In this document: in pieces, positions 35,534-44,922 of the stretch
How the letters are laid out: every line of letters begins with the position of its first letter
Numbering within the stretch: the first letter of the stretch is position 1
Assembly (NCBI RefSeq): GCF_004124325.1
Contig: NZ_QBDT01000001.1
Span: 5,394,001-5,458,000, forward strand
DNA length: 64,000 nucleotides
Direction: 5' to 3'
Source: Streptomyces sp. L2
GTDB lineage: Bacteria > Actinomycetota > Actinomycetes > Streptomycetales > Streptomycetaceae
The notes under the pieces: model-generated
The model's database searches: none
Told to the model about the DNA's origin: nothing
The model's input: only the letters and a program-made list of their open reading frames with translations
Position numbers and translations under genes: made by a program

Positions 35534-37408
35534 GTGAGCGACACACAGACCCTGATCGAGAACCGTCCGCCGTCCGTCGCGGCCCTCTTCCTGGAGCGCG
35601 TGGCGGCCACACCGGACGCCGAGGCCTACCGCCATCCGGTGCCTCCGGCTTCCGGCGAGGGCCCCGACGACTGGAAGTCGCTGAACTGGGCTCAGGCCGC
35701 CGCACGGGTGTTCGCGATCGCGGCCGGACTCATCGAACTGGGCGTCCAGCCCGAGCAGCGCGTCGCGCTCGCCTCCTCGACGCGCGTGGAGTGGATCCTC
35801 GCCGACCTCGGCATCATGTGCGCGGGCGGCGCCACCACCACCGTCTACCCGCAGACCAACGCCGACGAGTCCGCGTTCATCCTCTCCGACTCCGAGAGCC
35901 GGGTGCTGATCGCCGAGGACGCCGCCCAGCTCGCCAAGGCCGTCGAGAAGCGCGCCGAGCTGCCCGGGCTGACCAAGGTCGTCGTCATCGACGCGGCCGG
36001 AGTCGAGCCGGGCGACTGGGTGATCACCCTCGCCGAACTGGAGGAGCGCGGCACCGCCTACCTCCAGACGCACCCCGAGCTGATCAAGGAGCGGGTCGGC
36101 GCGATCACCGGCGACCAGCTCGCCACCCTGATCTACACCTCCGGCACCACCGGCCGGCCCAAGGGTGTGCGCCTGCCGCACGACAACTGGTCGTACATGG
36201 CGAAGGCGATCGCCGCGACCGGCCTGGTCACCATGGACGACGTGCAGTACCTGTGGCTGCCGCTCGCCCACGTCTTCGGCAAGGTGCTCACCTCGGGGCA
36301 GATCGAGGTCGGCCACGTCACCGCTGTCGACGGCCGCGTGGACAAGATCATCGAGAACCTGCCGGTCGTCCGGCCCACTTACATGGCGGCCGTCCCGCGC
36401 ATCTTCGAGAAGGTCTACAACGGCGTCGCGGCCAAGGCCCGCGAGGGCGGCCCGGCCAAGTACAAGATCTTCCAGTGGGCCGCCGAGGTCGCCCGCGAGT
36501 ACGCCAAGGTCACCCAGGACAACTTCCGGCGCACCGGCGTCCACTCCGCGCCCTTCGGCCTGGCCGCCAAGCACAAGGTCGCCGACACCCTCGTCTACGG
36601 CAAGCTCCGCGAGGCCTTCGGCGGCCGGCTGCGCGCCTGCGTCTCGGGCGCCTCCGCGCTCGCCCCGGACATCGGCTACTTCTTCGCCGGCGCCGGCATC
36701 CACATCCTGGAGGGCTACGGCCTCACGGAGACCTCCGCCGCCTCCTTCGTCAACCCCGGCGAGGCCTACCGCACCGGCACGGTCGGCAAGCCGCTGCCCG
36801 GCACGGAGGTGCGGATCGCGGACGACGGCGAGATCCTGCTGCGCGGCCCCGGCGTCATGCAGGGCTACCACCAGCTGCCCGAGAAGACGACCGAGGTGCT
36901 GGAGTCCGACGGCTGGTTCCACACCGGCGACATCGGCGAGCTGTCCAACGACGGCTACCTGCGCATCACCGACCGCAAGAAGGACCTCATCAAGACCTCC
37001 GGCGGCAAGTACGTCGCCCCGGCCGAGGTCGAGGGGCAGTTCAAGGCGGTGTGCCCCTACGTCTCCAACATCCTCGTGCACGGCGCCGACCGTAACTACT
37101 GCACCGCCCTCATCGCCCTCGACGAGATCGCGATCCTGCAGTGGGCCAAGGAGAACGGGCTGGACGGCGCGTCCTACGCCGAGGTGGTTGCTGCGCCGCA
37201 GACTGTGGAGATGGTCGACGGGTATGTCAGGCAGCTCAACGAGGGGCTGCAGCGCTGGCAGACCATCAAGAAGTTCCGGCTGCTGCCGCGGGATCTGGAT
37301 GTGGAGCACGGGGAGATCACGCCGTCGCTGAAGCTGAAGAGGCCTGTGGTGGAGCGGGAGTACCGGCATCTGATCGATGAGATGTACGCGGGGGCGCGGG
37401 AGGCGTAA
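35534..37408 (+). CDS. Long-chain fatty acid-CoA ligase (AMP-forming)
   Basis: Activates long-chain fatty acids through an acyl-AMP to acyl-CoA. The 624-residue protein is of the FadD15/ACSL type. The P-loop is LIYTSGTTGRPKGV (about 199-212), later motifs are EGYGLTETSAAS, DGWFHTGDIGEL, YLRITDRKKDLIKTSGGKYVAP and the C-terminal catalytic lysine region ITPSLKLKRPVV. I chose the GTG at 35534 with GGAGG five bases upstream; an in-frame start at 35477 lacks this. The gene stands alone between lepA and the regulatory phosphatase and may be controlled by the operator-like site at 35407. Confidence 0.93.
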   Translation: MSDTQTLIENRPPSVAALFLERVAATPDAEAYRHPVPPASGEGPDDWKSLNWAQAAARVFAIAAGLIELGVQPEQRVALASSTRVEWILADLGIMCAGGATTTVYPQTNADESAFILSDSESRVLIAEDAAQLAKAVEKRAELPGLTKVVVIDAAGVEPGDWVITLAELEERGTAYLQTHPELIKERVGAITGDQLATLIYTSGTTGRPKGVRLPHDNWSYMAKAIAATGLVTMDDVQYLWLPLAHVFGKVLTSGQIEVGHVTAVDGRVDKIIENLPVVRPTYMAAVPRIFEKVYNGVAAKAREGGPAKYKIFQWAAEVAREYAKVTQDNFRRTGVHSAPFGLAAKHKVADTLVYGKLREAFGGRLRACVSGASALAPDIGYFFAGAGIHILEGYGLTETSAASFVNPGEAYRTGTVGKPLPGTEVRIADDGEILLRGPGVMQGYHQLPEKTTEVLESDGWFHTGDIGELSNDGYLRITDRKKDLIKTSGGKYVAPAEVEGQFKAVCPYVSNILVHGADRNYCTALIALDEIAILQWAKENGLDGASYAEVVAAPQTVEMVDGYVRQLNEGLQRWQTIKKFRLLPRDLDVEHGEITPSLKLKRPVVEREYRHLIDEMYAGAREA

Positions 37409-37435
37409 GGGGGCTGGGGGTACGTGGGGAGCCGC

Positions 37436-37512
37436 GGGTCCGTTGTGGTTGATCGCGCCCCCGCGGCGGAGCCGCATATTGAAAGCGGCCCCGCGCCCCT
37501 GGGTGGGTTGCG
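37436..37512 (-). repeat. Dispersed palindromic repeat, copy A
   Basis: On the minus strand this reads AGGGGCGCGGGGC, then ATATGCGGCTCCGCCGCG, GGGCGCGATCA and a CGGACCCGCGG-type end. It matches the copies at 39471 and 51383, and the 18-base core ATGCGGCTCCGCCGCGTG occurs again at 16493. GCGGCTCCGCCGC is itself a hairpin. It lies 28 bp after the ligase stop codon. Confidence 0.8.
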
Positions 37513-37630
37513 GCCGAGCGAGTTCCAAAGGTGACCGGTTCTGGCGCTGTCGTAGCACAGATTTCGGGCTTCGGTGTCCGGTTTCGTGACTCAGTGCTCA
37601 TGTGTGGGGCCTGTCTGTCACGCTGGCCGC

Positions 37631-39448
37631 ATGGACATGGCTGCCATACCGGTGCAGCGGGAGAGCGGTGCCCCCGGGCGTGAGGTGCGGGGGCACGCCG
37701 GGCTGCCTGGGAGTCCTCTCGCGCCGGGGGCCGCCCGGACGCTGGTGCGGGCCGCTCTCGCCGACGCGCCCGGGGTGTCCGGGCGGCTCGTGGACGATGC
37801 CATGGCCGTCGTCAGTGAGCTGGTCACCAATGCCGTCGTGCACGCCGGGACCGATGTGGAGGTGGACTGGCGGCTGGAGGGGAGCGGCGTGTTCGTCGTC
37901 GAGGTGCGCGACCACCATCCGGCGCGGGCCCCGCGTGACGCCGCCGGCGGCGAGGTGTCGTACGAGACGGCCGAGTACGGGCGGGGGCTGCGGCTGGTCG
38001 GCTCCCTCGCGGAGTCCTGGGGGGTCACCTACCGCACCGGTGCCAAGACGGTGTGGGCCAGGATCACCGGCGAGGGCGGCGTGCCCCCCGACGGGCCCGC
38101 GCTGGACGTCGCCGAGATCCTCGCCCCGCGCCCGCAGGGCCCCGGACGCGACCGGGACTGGCTCGGCCGGGGCGCGCTGTCCTTCCTCGCCGAGGCCTCC
38201 GACCTACTCGCCGGCCAGCTCGACGAGAACCTCGTCGCCGCCCTCACCGGCCAGCTGCTCGTGCCCCGGCTCGCCGACTGGTGCGCGATCTGGCTGGAGG
38301 ACGAGGCGACCGCACGCGGCGGCGACGGCACCGGACCCGCCCGCGTCTGGCACGCCAGCGAGAACCTCATCGAGGAACTGCACCGGGCCCTGGAGAAGGA
38401 GCCGCCCCAGCACGGCGACGGGCTGCTCCGCTCGGGCCCTGAGCCGTACGCCTGGCCCGGCGACGCGCTCGGCCCGCAGCACGCCGACGGCACGGCGCTG
38501 GCGTACCGGCTGATCGCCGGCGGCCGTCCGCTGGGCACGCTGGTCATCGGCCGCTGCGGGCTGTCCCGCTTCCCCGACGAGGTCACCGGGCTCGTCGAGG
38601 ACCTCGGCCGCCGGGTGGCCCTCGCCATCGGCGCGGCCCGCCAGTACGCCCGGCAGGCCACCATCAGCGCCGTCCTGCAGCGCGGCCTGCTGCCCGGCGC
38701 GGTCGCGGAGATCCCCGGGCTGCGCAGCGCGCTCGTGTACGAGCCGTGCGACAAGGGCGGCCCCAGCGGCGACTTCTACGACCTGTTCCCGGCGGGCGAC
38801 GGCCGCTGGTGCTTCGCCGTCGGTGACGTGCAGGGGAAGGGACCGGAGGCCGCCGTCGTCATCGGGCTCGCCCGGCCCTGGCTGCGGCTGCTGGCCCGCG
38901 AGGGATACCGGGTCGCCGACGTGCTGGACCGGCTCAACCAGCTCCTCCTCGACGACGCGACCGAGGCGGCCGACGCCGCCGCCCGCGCGCTGGTCACGGC
39001 CGGCGGGCGGCCGCTGATCGCCGGGGACGGGCCGCAGACACGGTTCCTGTCCCTGCTGTACGGGGAGCTGACGCCGTACGAGGGCGGTGTGCGCTGCACG
39101 CTGGCCTCGGCGGGGCATCCGCTGCCGCTCGTCCTCAGCCCGGACGGGTCCGTCCGTACGGCGGCGCGCCCCCAGACGCTGCTCGGTGTCGTCGAGGACG
39201 AGTCGTATACGAGTGAGACCGTCGAACTGCGGTCCGGTGACAGTCTGCTGTGCGTCACCGACGGGGTGACCGAGCGGCGCTCGGGCTCTCGGCAGTTCGA
39301 CGACGGTGATGGACTGGCGCGGGCGCTGGGCGGCTGCGCCGGGCTCAGTGCGGAGAGGATCGCTGAGCGGATTCGGCGCCTGGTGCATGATTTTGGCGGG
39401 GGGCTGCCTGAGGATGATCTTGCTTTGCTGGTGCTGCAGGCGGAGTGA
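37631..39448 (+). CDS. ATP-binding SpoIIE-family protein phosphatase with GAF domain
   Basis: A 605-residue multi-domain regulator. Residues about 28-147 form an RsbW-like ATPase/kinase domain (VSELVTNAVVHAG at 61-73, YGRGLRLVGSLAESWG at 116-131). Residues about 180-355 form a GAF-like sensor. Residues about 365-605 form a PP2C/SpoIIE phosphatase with metal-binding aspartates in SGDFYDLF, FAVGDVQGKG, VTDGVTE and EDDLALLVL. Such proteins control anti-anti-sigma factors by opposing phosphorylation and dephosphorylation. No transmembrane segment is present. The ATG at 37631 has CACGCT six bases upstream and no Shine-Dalgarno sequence. No anti-sigma or STAS gene is adjacent. Confidence 0.9.
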   Translation: MDMAAIPVQRESGAPGREVRGHAGLPGSPLAPGAARTLVRAALADAPGVSGRLVDDAMAVVSELVTNAVVHAGTDVEVDWRLEGSGVFVVEVRDHHPARAPRDAAGGEVSYETAEYGRGLRLVGSLAESWGVTYRTGAKTVWARITGEGGVPPDGPALDVAEILAPRPQGPGRDRDWLGRGALSFLAEASDLLAGQLDENLVAALTGQLLVPRLADWCAIWLEDEATARGGDGTGPARVWHASENLIEELHRALEKEPPQHGDGLLRSGPEPYAWPGDALGPQHADGTALAYRLIAGGRPLGTLVIGRCGLSRFPDEVTGLVEDLGRRVALAIGAARQYARQATISAVLQRGLLPGAVAEIPGLRSALVYEPCDKGGPSGDFYDLFPAGDGRWCFAVGDVQGKGPEAAVVIGLARPWLRLLAREGYRVADVLDRLNQLLLDDATEAADAAARALVTAGGRPLIAGDGPQTRFLSLLYGELTPYEGGVRCTLASAGHPLPLVLSPDGSVRTAARPQTLLGVVEDESYTSETVELRSGDSLLCVTDGVTERRSGSRQFDDGDGLARALGGCAGLSAERIAERIRRLVHDFGGGLPEDDLALLVLQAE

Positions 39449-39470
39449 CGCCTCGGGCGCCGGTGTGGTG

Positions 39471-39530
39471 TGTCGGCTGCGGGGCGGTGGGGGTTCTCGC
39501 GCAGTTCCCCGCGTCCCTTTCGGGGCGCTG
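39471..39530 (-). repeat. Dispersed palindromic repeat, copy B
   Basis: On the minus strand this reads CGACGCGGGGAACTGCGCGA, then a CCCCCACC stretch and CCCGCAGCCGAC, matching the ends of copies A (37436) and C (51383) while lacking the ATGCGGCTCC core. It starts 22 bp after the phosphatase stop codon. Confidence 0.7.
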
Positions 39531-39603
39531 CTGTCGAAGGCGTTGCCTTCGCGCCCGAAGGCTGTGGGACTTCATGTCCCGTCCTTGTTGGACAATGGGC
39601 GGT

Positions 39604-40836
39604 ATGCCTTCCGCACTTCCCGATGGTGAGCCTGTTCCCGGTGATGGGGCGCTGCCGGACTCCGCGCTCGCCGGGGTCGCCGGGCGGCCCCTCGGGTTCT
39701 ATCTGCATGTGCCGTACTGCGCGACCAGGTGCGGCTACTGCGACTTCAACACCTACACGGCGACCGAGCTGCGCGGCACGGGCGGGGTGCTGGCGTCCCG
39801 GGACAACTACGCGGACACGCTGATCGAGGAGGTCCGCCTCGCCCGCAAGGTGCTCGGCGACGACCCGCGCGCGGTGCGTACGGTGTTCGTCGGGGGCGGT
39901 ACGCCGACCCTGCTGGCGGCCGGGGACCTCGTACGGATGCTGGGGGCGATCCGCGACGAGTTCGGGCTGGCGCCGGACGCCGAGGTCACCACGGAGGCCA
40001 ACCCCGAGTCCGTCGACCCGGCGTACCTCGCCACCCTCCGCGAGGGCGGCTTCAACCGGATCTCCTTCGGGATGCAGAGCGCCAGGCAGCACGTGCTGCG
40101 CGTGCTCGACCGCACCCACACCCCGGGCCGCCCCGAGGCCTGCGTCGCCGAGGCCCGCGCGGCCGGGTTCGAGCACGTCAACCTGGATCTGATCTACGGC
40201 ACCCCGGGGGAGAGCGACGACGACTGGCGCGCCTCCCTGGAGGCGGCCCTCGGCGCGGCCCCGGACCACATCAGCGCCTACGCCCTCATCGTCGAGGAGG
40301 GCACCCAGCTCGCCCGCCGCATCCGCCGGGGCGAGGTCCCGATGACCGACGACGACGTGCACGCCGACCGGTACCTGATCGCCGAGGAGACCCTCGCGGC
40401 GGCCGGCTTCGACTGGTACGAGGTGTCCAACTGGGCCACCTCCGAGGCGGGCCGCTGCCTGCACAACGAGCTGTACTGGCGCGGCGCCGACTGGTGGGGC
40501 GCCGGACCGGGCGCGCACAGTCACGTCGGCGGCGTGCGCTGGTGGAACGTGAAGCACCCGGGGGCGTACGCGGCGGCCCTCGCCTCCGGGCGTTCCCCGG
40601 GCGCCGGACGCGAACTGCTCTCGGCGGAGGACCGGCGCGTGGAGCGCATCCTGCTGGAGCTGCGGCTCAGGGAGGGCGCCCCGCTGTCCCTGCTGCGCGA
40701 GCAGGGTCTCGCGGCCTCCAGGCGGGCCCTCGCGGACGGACTGCTCCAGCAGGGGCCGTACGACGACGGCCGTGCCGTGCTGACCCTGCGCGGGCGGCTG
40801 CTGGCGGACGCGGTGGTGCGGGACCTCGTGGACTGA
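39604..40836 (+). CDS. hemW: Radical SAM heme chaperone HemW
   Basis: A 410-residue radical SAM protein. The 4Fe-4S/SAM site is CATRCGYCDF (about residue 38), preceded by the HVPYC motif; FVGGGTPTLL, EANPESV, RISFGMQS and DLIYGTPGE follow, and a HemN-type C-terminal domain closes the protein. HemW inserts heme into target proteins; it was formerly annotated as oxygen-independent coproporphyrinogen oxidase, from which it differs by lacking the HemN N-terminal CxxxCxxCxC pattern. The GACAAT box is seven bases before the ATG. It lies upstream of the hrcA-dnaJ unit, a common arrangement. Confidence 0.93.
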   Translation: MPSALPDGEPVPGDGALPDSALAGVAGRPLGFYLHVPYCATRCGYCDFNTYTATELRGTGGVLASRDNYADTLIEEVRLARKVLGDDPRAVRTVFVGGGTPTLLAAGDLVRMLGAIRDEFGLAPDAEVTTEANPESVDPAYLATLREGGFNRISFGMQSARQHVLRVLDRTHTPGRPEACVAEARAAGFEHVNLDLIYGTPGESDDDWRASLEAALGAAPDHISAYALIVEEGTQLARRIRRGEVPMTDDDVHADRYLIAEETLAAAGFDWYEVSNWATSEAGRCLHNELYWRGADWWGAGPGAHSHVGGVRWWNVKHPGAYAAALASGRSPGAGRELLSAEDRRVERILLELRLREGAPLSLLREQGLAASRRALADGLLQQGPYDDGRAVLTLRGRLLADAVVRDLVD

Positions 40837-40860
40837 CGGAGCCGGCCCGCAGGGGGAGAC

Positions 40861-41670
40861 TCAGGGCACGGTCACGAAGTCGATGAGGCGCTCCACCGAC
40901 CCCAGCAGCTCCGGTTCCAGGTCCCGGTAGGAGCCCACGCGGGCCAGGATCGCCTGCCAGACCGCGCCGGTGTTGTCCGACGGCCAGCCCAGCGCCCGGC
41001 ACACGCCCGTCTTCCAGTCCTGGCCGTGCGGGACGCGCGGCCAGCCGGGGATGTCCAGGGACGACGGCTTCACCGCCTCCCAGATGTCGATGTACGGGTG
41101 GCCCACGACCAGCGCGTGCTCGCTCGTCACCGACTCGGCGATCCGCCACTCCTTCGTGCCCGGCAGCAGATGGTCCACGAGTACGCCGAGGCGGGCGTCA
41201 GGGCCGGGAGCGAACTCGGCGACGATCGAGGGCAGGTCGTCCACGCCCTCCAGGTACTCCACGACCACGCCCTCGATGCGCAGGTCGTCGCCCCACACCT
41301 TCTCGACCAGCTCGGCGTCGTGCCGGCCCTCCACGTAGATGCGGCCGGCGCGGGCCACCCGGGCGCGGGCACCGGGTACGGCGACCGAACCGGACGCCGT
41401 ACGGGTGGGACGCACCGGAGCGGAGGAGGACGACGGGCGTACGAGCGTCACCACGCGCCCCTCCAGCAGGAAGCCGCGCGGCTCCAGCGGGAACACCCGG
41501 TGCTTGCCGAAGCGGTCCTCCAGGGTCACCGTGGCCGCCTCGCAGCGGACCACCGCCCCGCAGAAGCCGGAGCCGGGCTCCTCCACCACCAGACCGGGCT
41601 CCGCCGGAACCTCCGGGACGGGCTTCGGTTTCTTCCAGGGGGGAGTGAGGTCGGAGGAGTACTGGCGCAT
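40861..41670 (-). CDS. DUF3097 family protein
   Basis: A 269-residue actinobacterial protein of the DUF3097 family, known by conservation next to hemW and hrcA. Landmarks are the N-terminal YSSDLTPPWKKPKP, RIYVEGRHDAELVEKVWGDDLR and the C-terminal SEHALVVGHPYIDIWEAVKP. The EGRHDAELVE segment resembles TOPRIM-like domains (a conserved Glu, then a DxD-type acidic region), which would suggest a nucleic-acid-related function, but this is not proven. It has its own leftward transcription, and its C-terminus faces hemW. Confidence 0.85.
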   Translation of the reverse strand: MRQYSSDLTPPWKKPKPVPEVPAEPGLVVEEPGSGFCGAVVRCEAATVTLEDRFGKHRVFPLEPRGFLLEGRVVTLVRPSSSSAPVRPTRTASGSVAVPGARARVARAGRIYVEGRHDAELVEKVWGDDLRIEGVVVEYLEGVDDLPSIVAEFAPGPDARLGVLVDHLLPGTKEWRIAESVTSEHALVVGHPYIDIWEAVKPSSLDIPGWPRVPHGQDWKTGVCRALGWPSDNTGAVWQAILARVGSYRDLEPELLGSVERLIDFVTVP

Positions 41671-41737
41671 TCGGATGACGATAGGAGAAGCGGCGCGCCC
41701 GCACGCACGACACGCCGAAGCCGGGCGGCGGCGCGGC

Positions 41738-42460
41738 TCAGCTCACGCCGAAACGCGCCGCCAGCGCGTCCCGTTGACGTCGCACGAAGGCCGCGTCCAC
41801 CACCGCTCCGTGACCGGGGACGTACAGCGCGTCCGGGCCGCCCAGCGCCAGCAGCCGGTCCAGGGCGTCGGGCCAGCGGGACGGTACGGCGTCCGGGCCG
41901 GCCTGCGGCTCGCCCGACTCCTCGACCAGATCGCCGCAGAACACCACCTCCGGGTCGCCCGGCACCAGCACCGCGAGGTCGTGCGCCGTGTGGCCGGGTC
42001 CGACGTTGGCCAGCAGCGCCTGCCGGCCCTCGCCGAGATCGAGGGTCCACTCGCCGGACACCAGGTGGCGGGGCGTGGCGAGGGCGGTCACCGCCGCGTC
42101 GGCGTCCTCGGCCGGCAGGCCCTCCCGGACCGCGTCCGCGCGCAGCTCCCCGCGCCCGGCGGCGAACACCGCGTCCGTGCCGACCGCCGCGTACACCTCC
42201 GCTCCCGCGAACGAGGCCGCGCCGAAGACGTGGTCGAAATGGGGATGCGTCAGCGCGAGATGAGTCACACGGCCGCCGGCCAGCACCTCGGCCTGGGCGC
42301 GGATCCGCGTGCCCTCCGCGAGGCTCGACCCGGCGTCCACGAGGAGCGCCGCGCCCGCCCCGACGACCAGCCCCGCCGTGCAGTCCCAGCCCGGCAGCCG
42401 GCACCGCCCGACCCCCGCGCCCAGCCGTTCCCACCCCAGCCCTTCCCAAGTCAAGGTCAT
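41738..42460 (-). CDS. MBL-fold metallo-hydrolase
   Basis: A 240-residue metallo-beta-lactamase-fold hydrolase. The zinc motif is LTHPHFDHVFG (HxHxDH form, near residue 70), with later histidines in GPGHTAHDL and VPGHGAVVD and the aspartate in FCGDLVEESG. The fold is complete, with no signal peptide. Family members hydrolyse thioesters, lactones or phosphodiesters; the substrate is unknown. It is transcribed in the same direction as the DUF3097 gene and divergently from hrcA, with the CIRCE promoter between. Confidence 0.87.
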   Translation of the reverse strand: MTLTWEGLGWERLGAGVGRCRLPGWDCTAGLVVGAGAALLVDAGSSLAEGTRIRAQAEVLAGGRVTHLALTHPHFDHVFGAASFAGAEVYAAVGTDAVFAAGRGELRADAVREGLPAEDADAAVTALATPRHLVSGEWTLDLGEGRQALLANVGPGHTAHDLAVLVPGDPEVVFCGDLVEESGEPQAGPDAVPSRWPDALDRLLALGGPDALYVPGHGAVVDAAFVRRQRDALAARFGVS

Positions 42461-42526
42461 ACCGCGACGCTAACTCCACGACCCCCGGAGCAGCACCGAC
42501 CTTGCCCGGGGACCACCCCACGGCCG

Positions 42527-42532
42527 TACACT
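42527..42532 (+). promoter_or_regulatory. -10 box of the hrcA promoter
   Basis: TACACT, 14 bp before the CIRCE element, with a TTGCCC about 19 bp further upstream. The CIRCE then lies at the start of the transcript, as expected for HrcA repression. Confidence 0.5.
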
Positions 42533-42545
42533 GGGCCGGGGAATG

Positions 42546-42572
42546 CTGGCACTCGCATGCGCAGAGTGCCAG
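42546..42572. promoter_or_regulatory. CIRCE operator (HrcA binding site)
   Basis: CTGGCACTC, nine bases, GAGTGCCAG: a perfect 9-9-9 inverted repeat matching the CIRCE consensus TTAGCACTC-N9-GAGTGCTAA except at the outer positions. It lies 49 bp before hrcA, so HrcA probably represses its own gene and dnaJ2. Confidence 0.93.
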
Positions 42573-42621
42573 GCGGAAGACCTGAAGGGCCGCGGGGACG
42601 ACATGCTGGAGGTGTGCGCGG

Positions 42622-43638
42622 GTGCTGAGTGAACGCAGGCTGCAGGTGCTGCGCGCCATCGTCCAGGACTATGTCGGAACCGAGGAACCGGTGGGGTCCA
42701 AGGCGCTCACCGAGCGGCACAGCCTCGGCGTGTCCCCGGCGACCGTCCGCAACGACATGGCGGTCCTGGAGGACGAGGGGTACATCGCGCAGCCGCACAC
42801 CAGCGCCGGGCGGATCCCCACGGACAAGGGCTACCGGCTGTTCGTTGACAAGCTCGCGGGCGTCAAGCCGATGACCGGGCCCGAGCGCCGGGCCATCCAG
42901 AACTTCCTGGAGGGCGCCGTCGACCTCGACGACGTCGTCGCCCGCACGGTGCGGCTGCTCGCGCAGCTGACCCGGCAGGTCGCCGTCGTGCAGTACCCGT
43001 CGCTGACCCGGTCCACGGTGCGGCACGTGGAACTGCTCGCGCTCGCGCCCGCGCGCGTGATGCTTGTGCTGATCACAGACACCGGTCGGGTCGAGCAGCG
43101 GATGATCGACTGCCCGGCTCCGTTCGGCGAGGCGTCTCTCGCGGACCTCAGGGCGCGGCTCAACAGCCGGGTCGCCGGCCGCCGGTTCACCGATGTGCCC
43201 CGGCTGGTCGAAGACCTGCCGGAGGGCTTCGAGGCGGAGGACCGCGGCACGGTCTCGACGGTGCTCTCCACGCTGCTGGAGGCGCTCGTCGAGGAGAGCG
43301 AGGAGCGGCTGATGATCGGCGGCACCGCCAACCTCACCCGCTTCGGGCACGACTTCCCCCTCACGATCCGGCCCGTCCTGGAGGCCCTGGAGGAGCAGGT
43401 CGTGCTCCTCAAGCTCCTCGGCGAGGCGAAGGATCCGGGCATGACCGTGCGCATCGGTCACGAGAACGCCCATGAAGGACTCAACTCAACTTCAGTGGTG
43501 TCGGTCGGCTACGGTTCGGGCGGCGAGGCAGTAGCCAAGCTCGGCGTGGTCGGACCGACCCGCATGGATTACCCGGGAACGATGGGAGCGGTAAGAGCGG
43601 TGGCACGGTACGTCGGACAGATCCTGGCGGAGTCGTAA
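42622..43638 (+). CDS. hrcA: Heat-inducible transcription repressor HrcA
   Basis: A 338-residue repressor of class I heat-shock genes, needing GroEL for activity. The N-terminal winged helix reads [27 protein letters not shown] and [21 protein letters not shown], with [17 protein letters not shown] following as the family hallmark, read in parts. The rest forms the GAF-like dimerisation domain. The GTG start has CTGGAGG nine bases upstream. A CIRCE element lies at 42546-42572 and dnaJ2 follows without a gap, so the unit is autoregulated. Confidence 0.96.
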   Translation: MLSERRLQVLRAIVQDYVGTEEPVGSKALTERHSLGVSPATVRNDMAVLEDEGYIAQPHTSAGRIPTDKGYRLFVDKLAGVKPMTGPERRAIQNFLEGAVDLDDVVARTVRLLAQLTRQVAVVQYPSLTRSTVRHVELLALAPARVMLVLITDTGRVEQRMIDCPAPFGEASLADLRARLNSRVAGRRFTDVPRLVEDLPEGFEAEDRGTVSTVLSTLLEALVEESEERLMIGGTANLTRFGHDFPLTIRPVLEALEEQVVLLKLLGEAKDPGMTVRIGHENAHEGLNSTSVVSVGYGSGGEAVAKLGVVGPTRMDYPGTMGAVRAVARYVGQILAES

Positions 43639-44775
43639 GTGGCCACGGACTACTACGCCGTTCTCGGCGTGCGCCGCGACGCGTCGCAGGATGAGATCAA
43701 GAAGGCGTTCCGTCGGCTCGCGCGCGAGCTGCACCCGGACGTCAACCCGGACCCGAAGACCCAGGAGCGGTTCAAGGAGATCAACGCCGCCTACGAGGTG
43801 CTGTCGGACCCGCAGAAGAAGCAGGTCTACGACCTCGGCGGCGACCCCCTCTCCCAGTCGGGCGGGGCGGGCGCGGGCGGCTTCGGAGCAGGCGGCTTCG
43901 GCAACTTCTCCGACATCATGGACGCGTTCTTCGGTACTGCGTCGCAGCGCGGCCCGCGCTCGCGCACCCGGCGCGGCCAGGACGCGATGATCCGCATCGA
44001 GGTCGAACTGGACGAGGCGGCCTTCGGGACGACCAAGGACATCCAGGTCGACACCGCGGTCGTCTGCAACACCTGCAACGGCGAGGGCGCGGCCCCCGGC
44101 ACGTCGGCCCAGACGTGTGACATGTGCCGCGGCCGCGGCGAGGTCTCCCAGGTCACCCGGTCCTTCCTCGGCCAGGTCATGACCTCCCGGCCCTGCCCCC
44201 AGTGCCAGGGCTTCGGCACGGTCGTGCCGACCCCGTGCCCGGAGTGCGCCGGTGACGGCCGGGTCCGCTCGCGGCGGACGCTGACCGTGAAGATCCCGGC
44301 CGGTGTCGACAACGGCACCCGGATCCAGCTCGCCGGCGAGGGCGAGGTCGGTCCGGGCGGTGGTCCGGCCGGCGACCTGTACGTGGAGATCCACGAGCTG
44401 CCGCACAGCACCTTCCAGCGGCGCGGCGACGACCTGCACTGCACGGTCACCATCCCGATGACCGCGGCGGCCCTCGGCACGAAGGTGCCGCTGGAGACGC
44501 TGGACGGCCTGGAGGAGGTCGACATCCGGCCCGGCACCCAGTCCGGCCAGTCGATCCCGCTGCACGGCCGGGGCGTCACGCACCTGCGCGGCGGCGGCCG
44601 CGGCGACCTCATCGTGCACGTCGAGGTGACCACGCCGACCAAGCTGGACCCCGAGCAGGAGCGCGTGCTGCGCGAACTGGCCAAGCTGCGGGGCGAGGAG
44701 CGTCCGCAGGGGCAGTTCCAGCCGGGCCAGCAGGGGCTGTTCTCCCGGCTGAAGGACGCCTTCAACGGCCGCTGA
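43639..44775 (+). CDS. dnaJ: Chaperone DnaJ2
   Basis: A 378-residue type I J-protein that stimulates DnaK ATPase. The J domain (residues 1-68) contains the HPD motif (ELHPDVN). A short Gly/Phe linker follows, then a zinc domain with four CxxCxGxG units (CNTCNGEG, CDMCRGRG, CPQCQGFG, CPECAGDG), then the substrate-binding and dimerisation parts. Its GTG start follows the hrcA stop directly, so translation is coupled and expression should follow HrcA/CIRCE. Streptomycetes carry another dnaJ with dnaK-grpE; this is the hrcA-linked copy. Confidence 0.96.
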   Translation: MATDYYAVLGVRRDASQDEIKKAFRRLARELHPDVNPDPKTQERFKEINAAYEVLSDPQKKQVYDLGGDPLSQSGGAGAGGFGAGGFGNFSDIMDAFFGTASQRGPRSRTRRGQDAMIRIEVELDEAAFGTTKDIQVDTAVVCNTCNGEGAAPGTSAQTCDMCRGRGEVSQVTRSFLGQVMTSRPCPQCQGFGTVVPTPCPECAGDGRVRSRRTLTVKIPAGVDNGTRIQLAGEGEVGPGGGPAGDLYVEIHELPHSTFQRRGDDLHCTVTIPMTAAALGTKVPLETLDGLEEVDIRPGTQSGQSIPLHGRGVTHLRGGGRGDLIVHVEVTTPTKLDPEQERVLRELAKLRGEERPQGQFQPGQQGLFSRLKDAFNGR

Positions 44776-44922
44776 GACCCGGCCCGGAGCAGTGCCGTGA
44801 ACCGGCCGGGGGCGGCGTCGCGAAGGCGTCCGTCCCGGCCCGCATGAGGCCCTGCCTGAGGCGCATGTGCCAGGGGAAAGGCCCGATTCGGACTTGTTCG
44901 GAGGACGTGACAACATGCGGTC

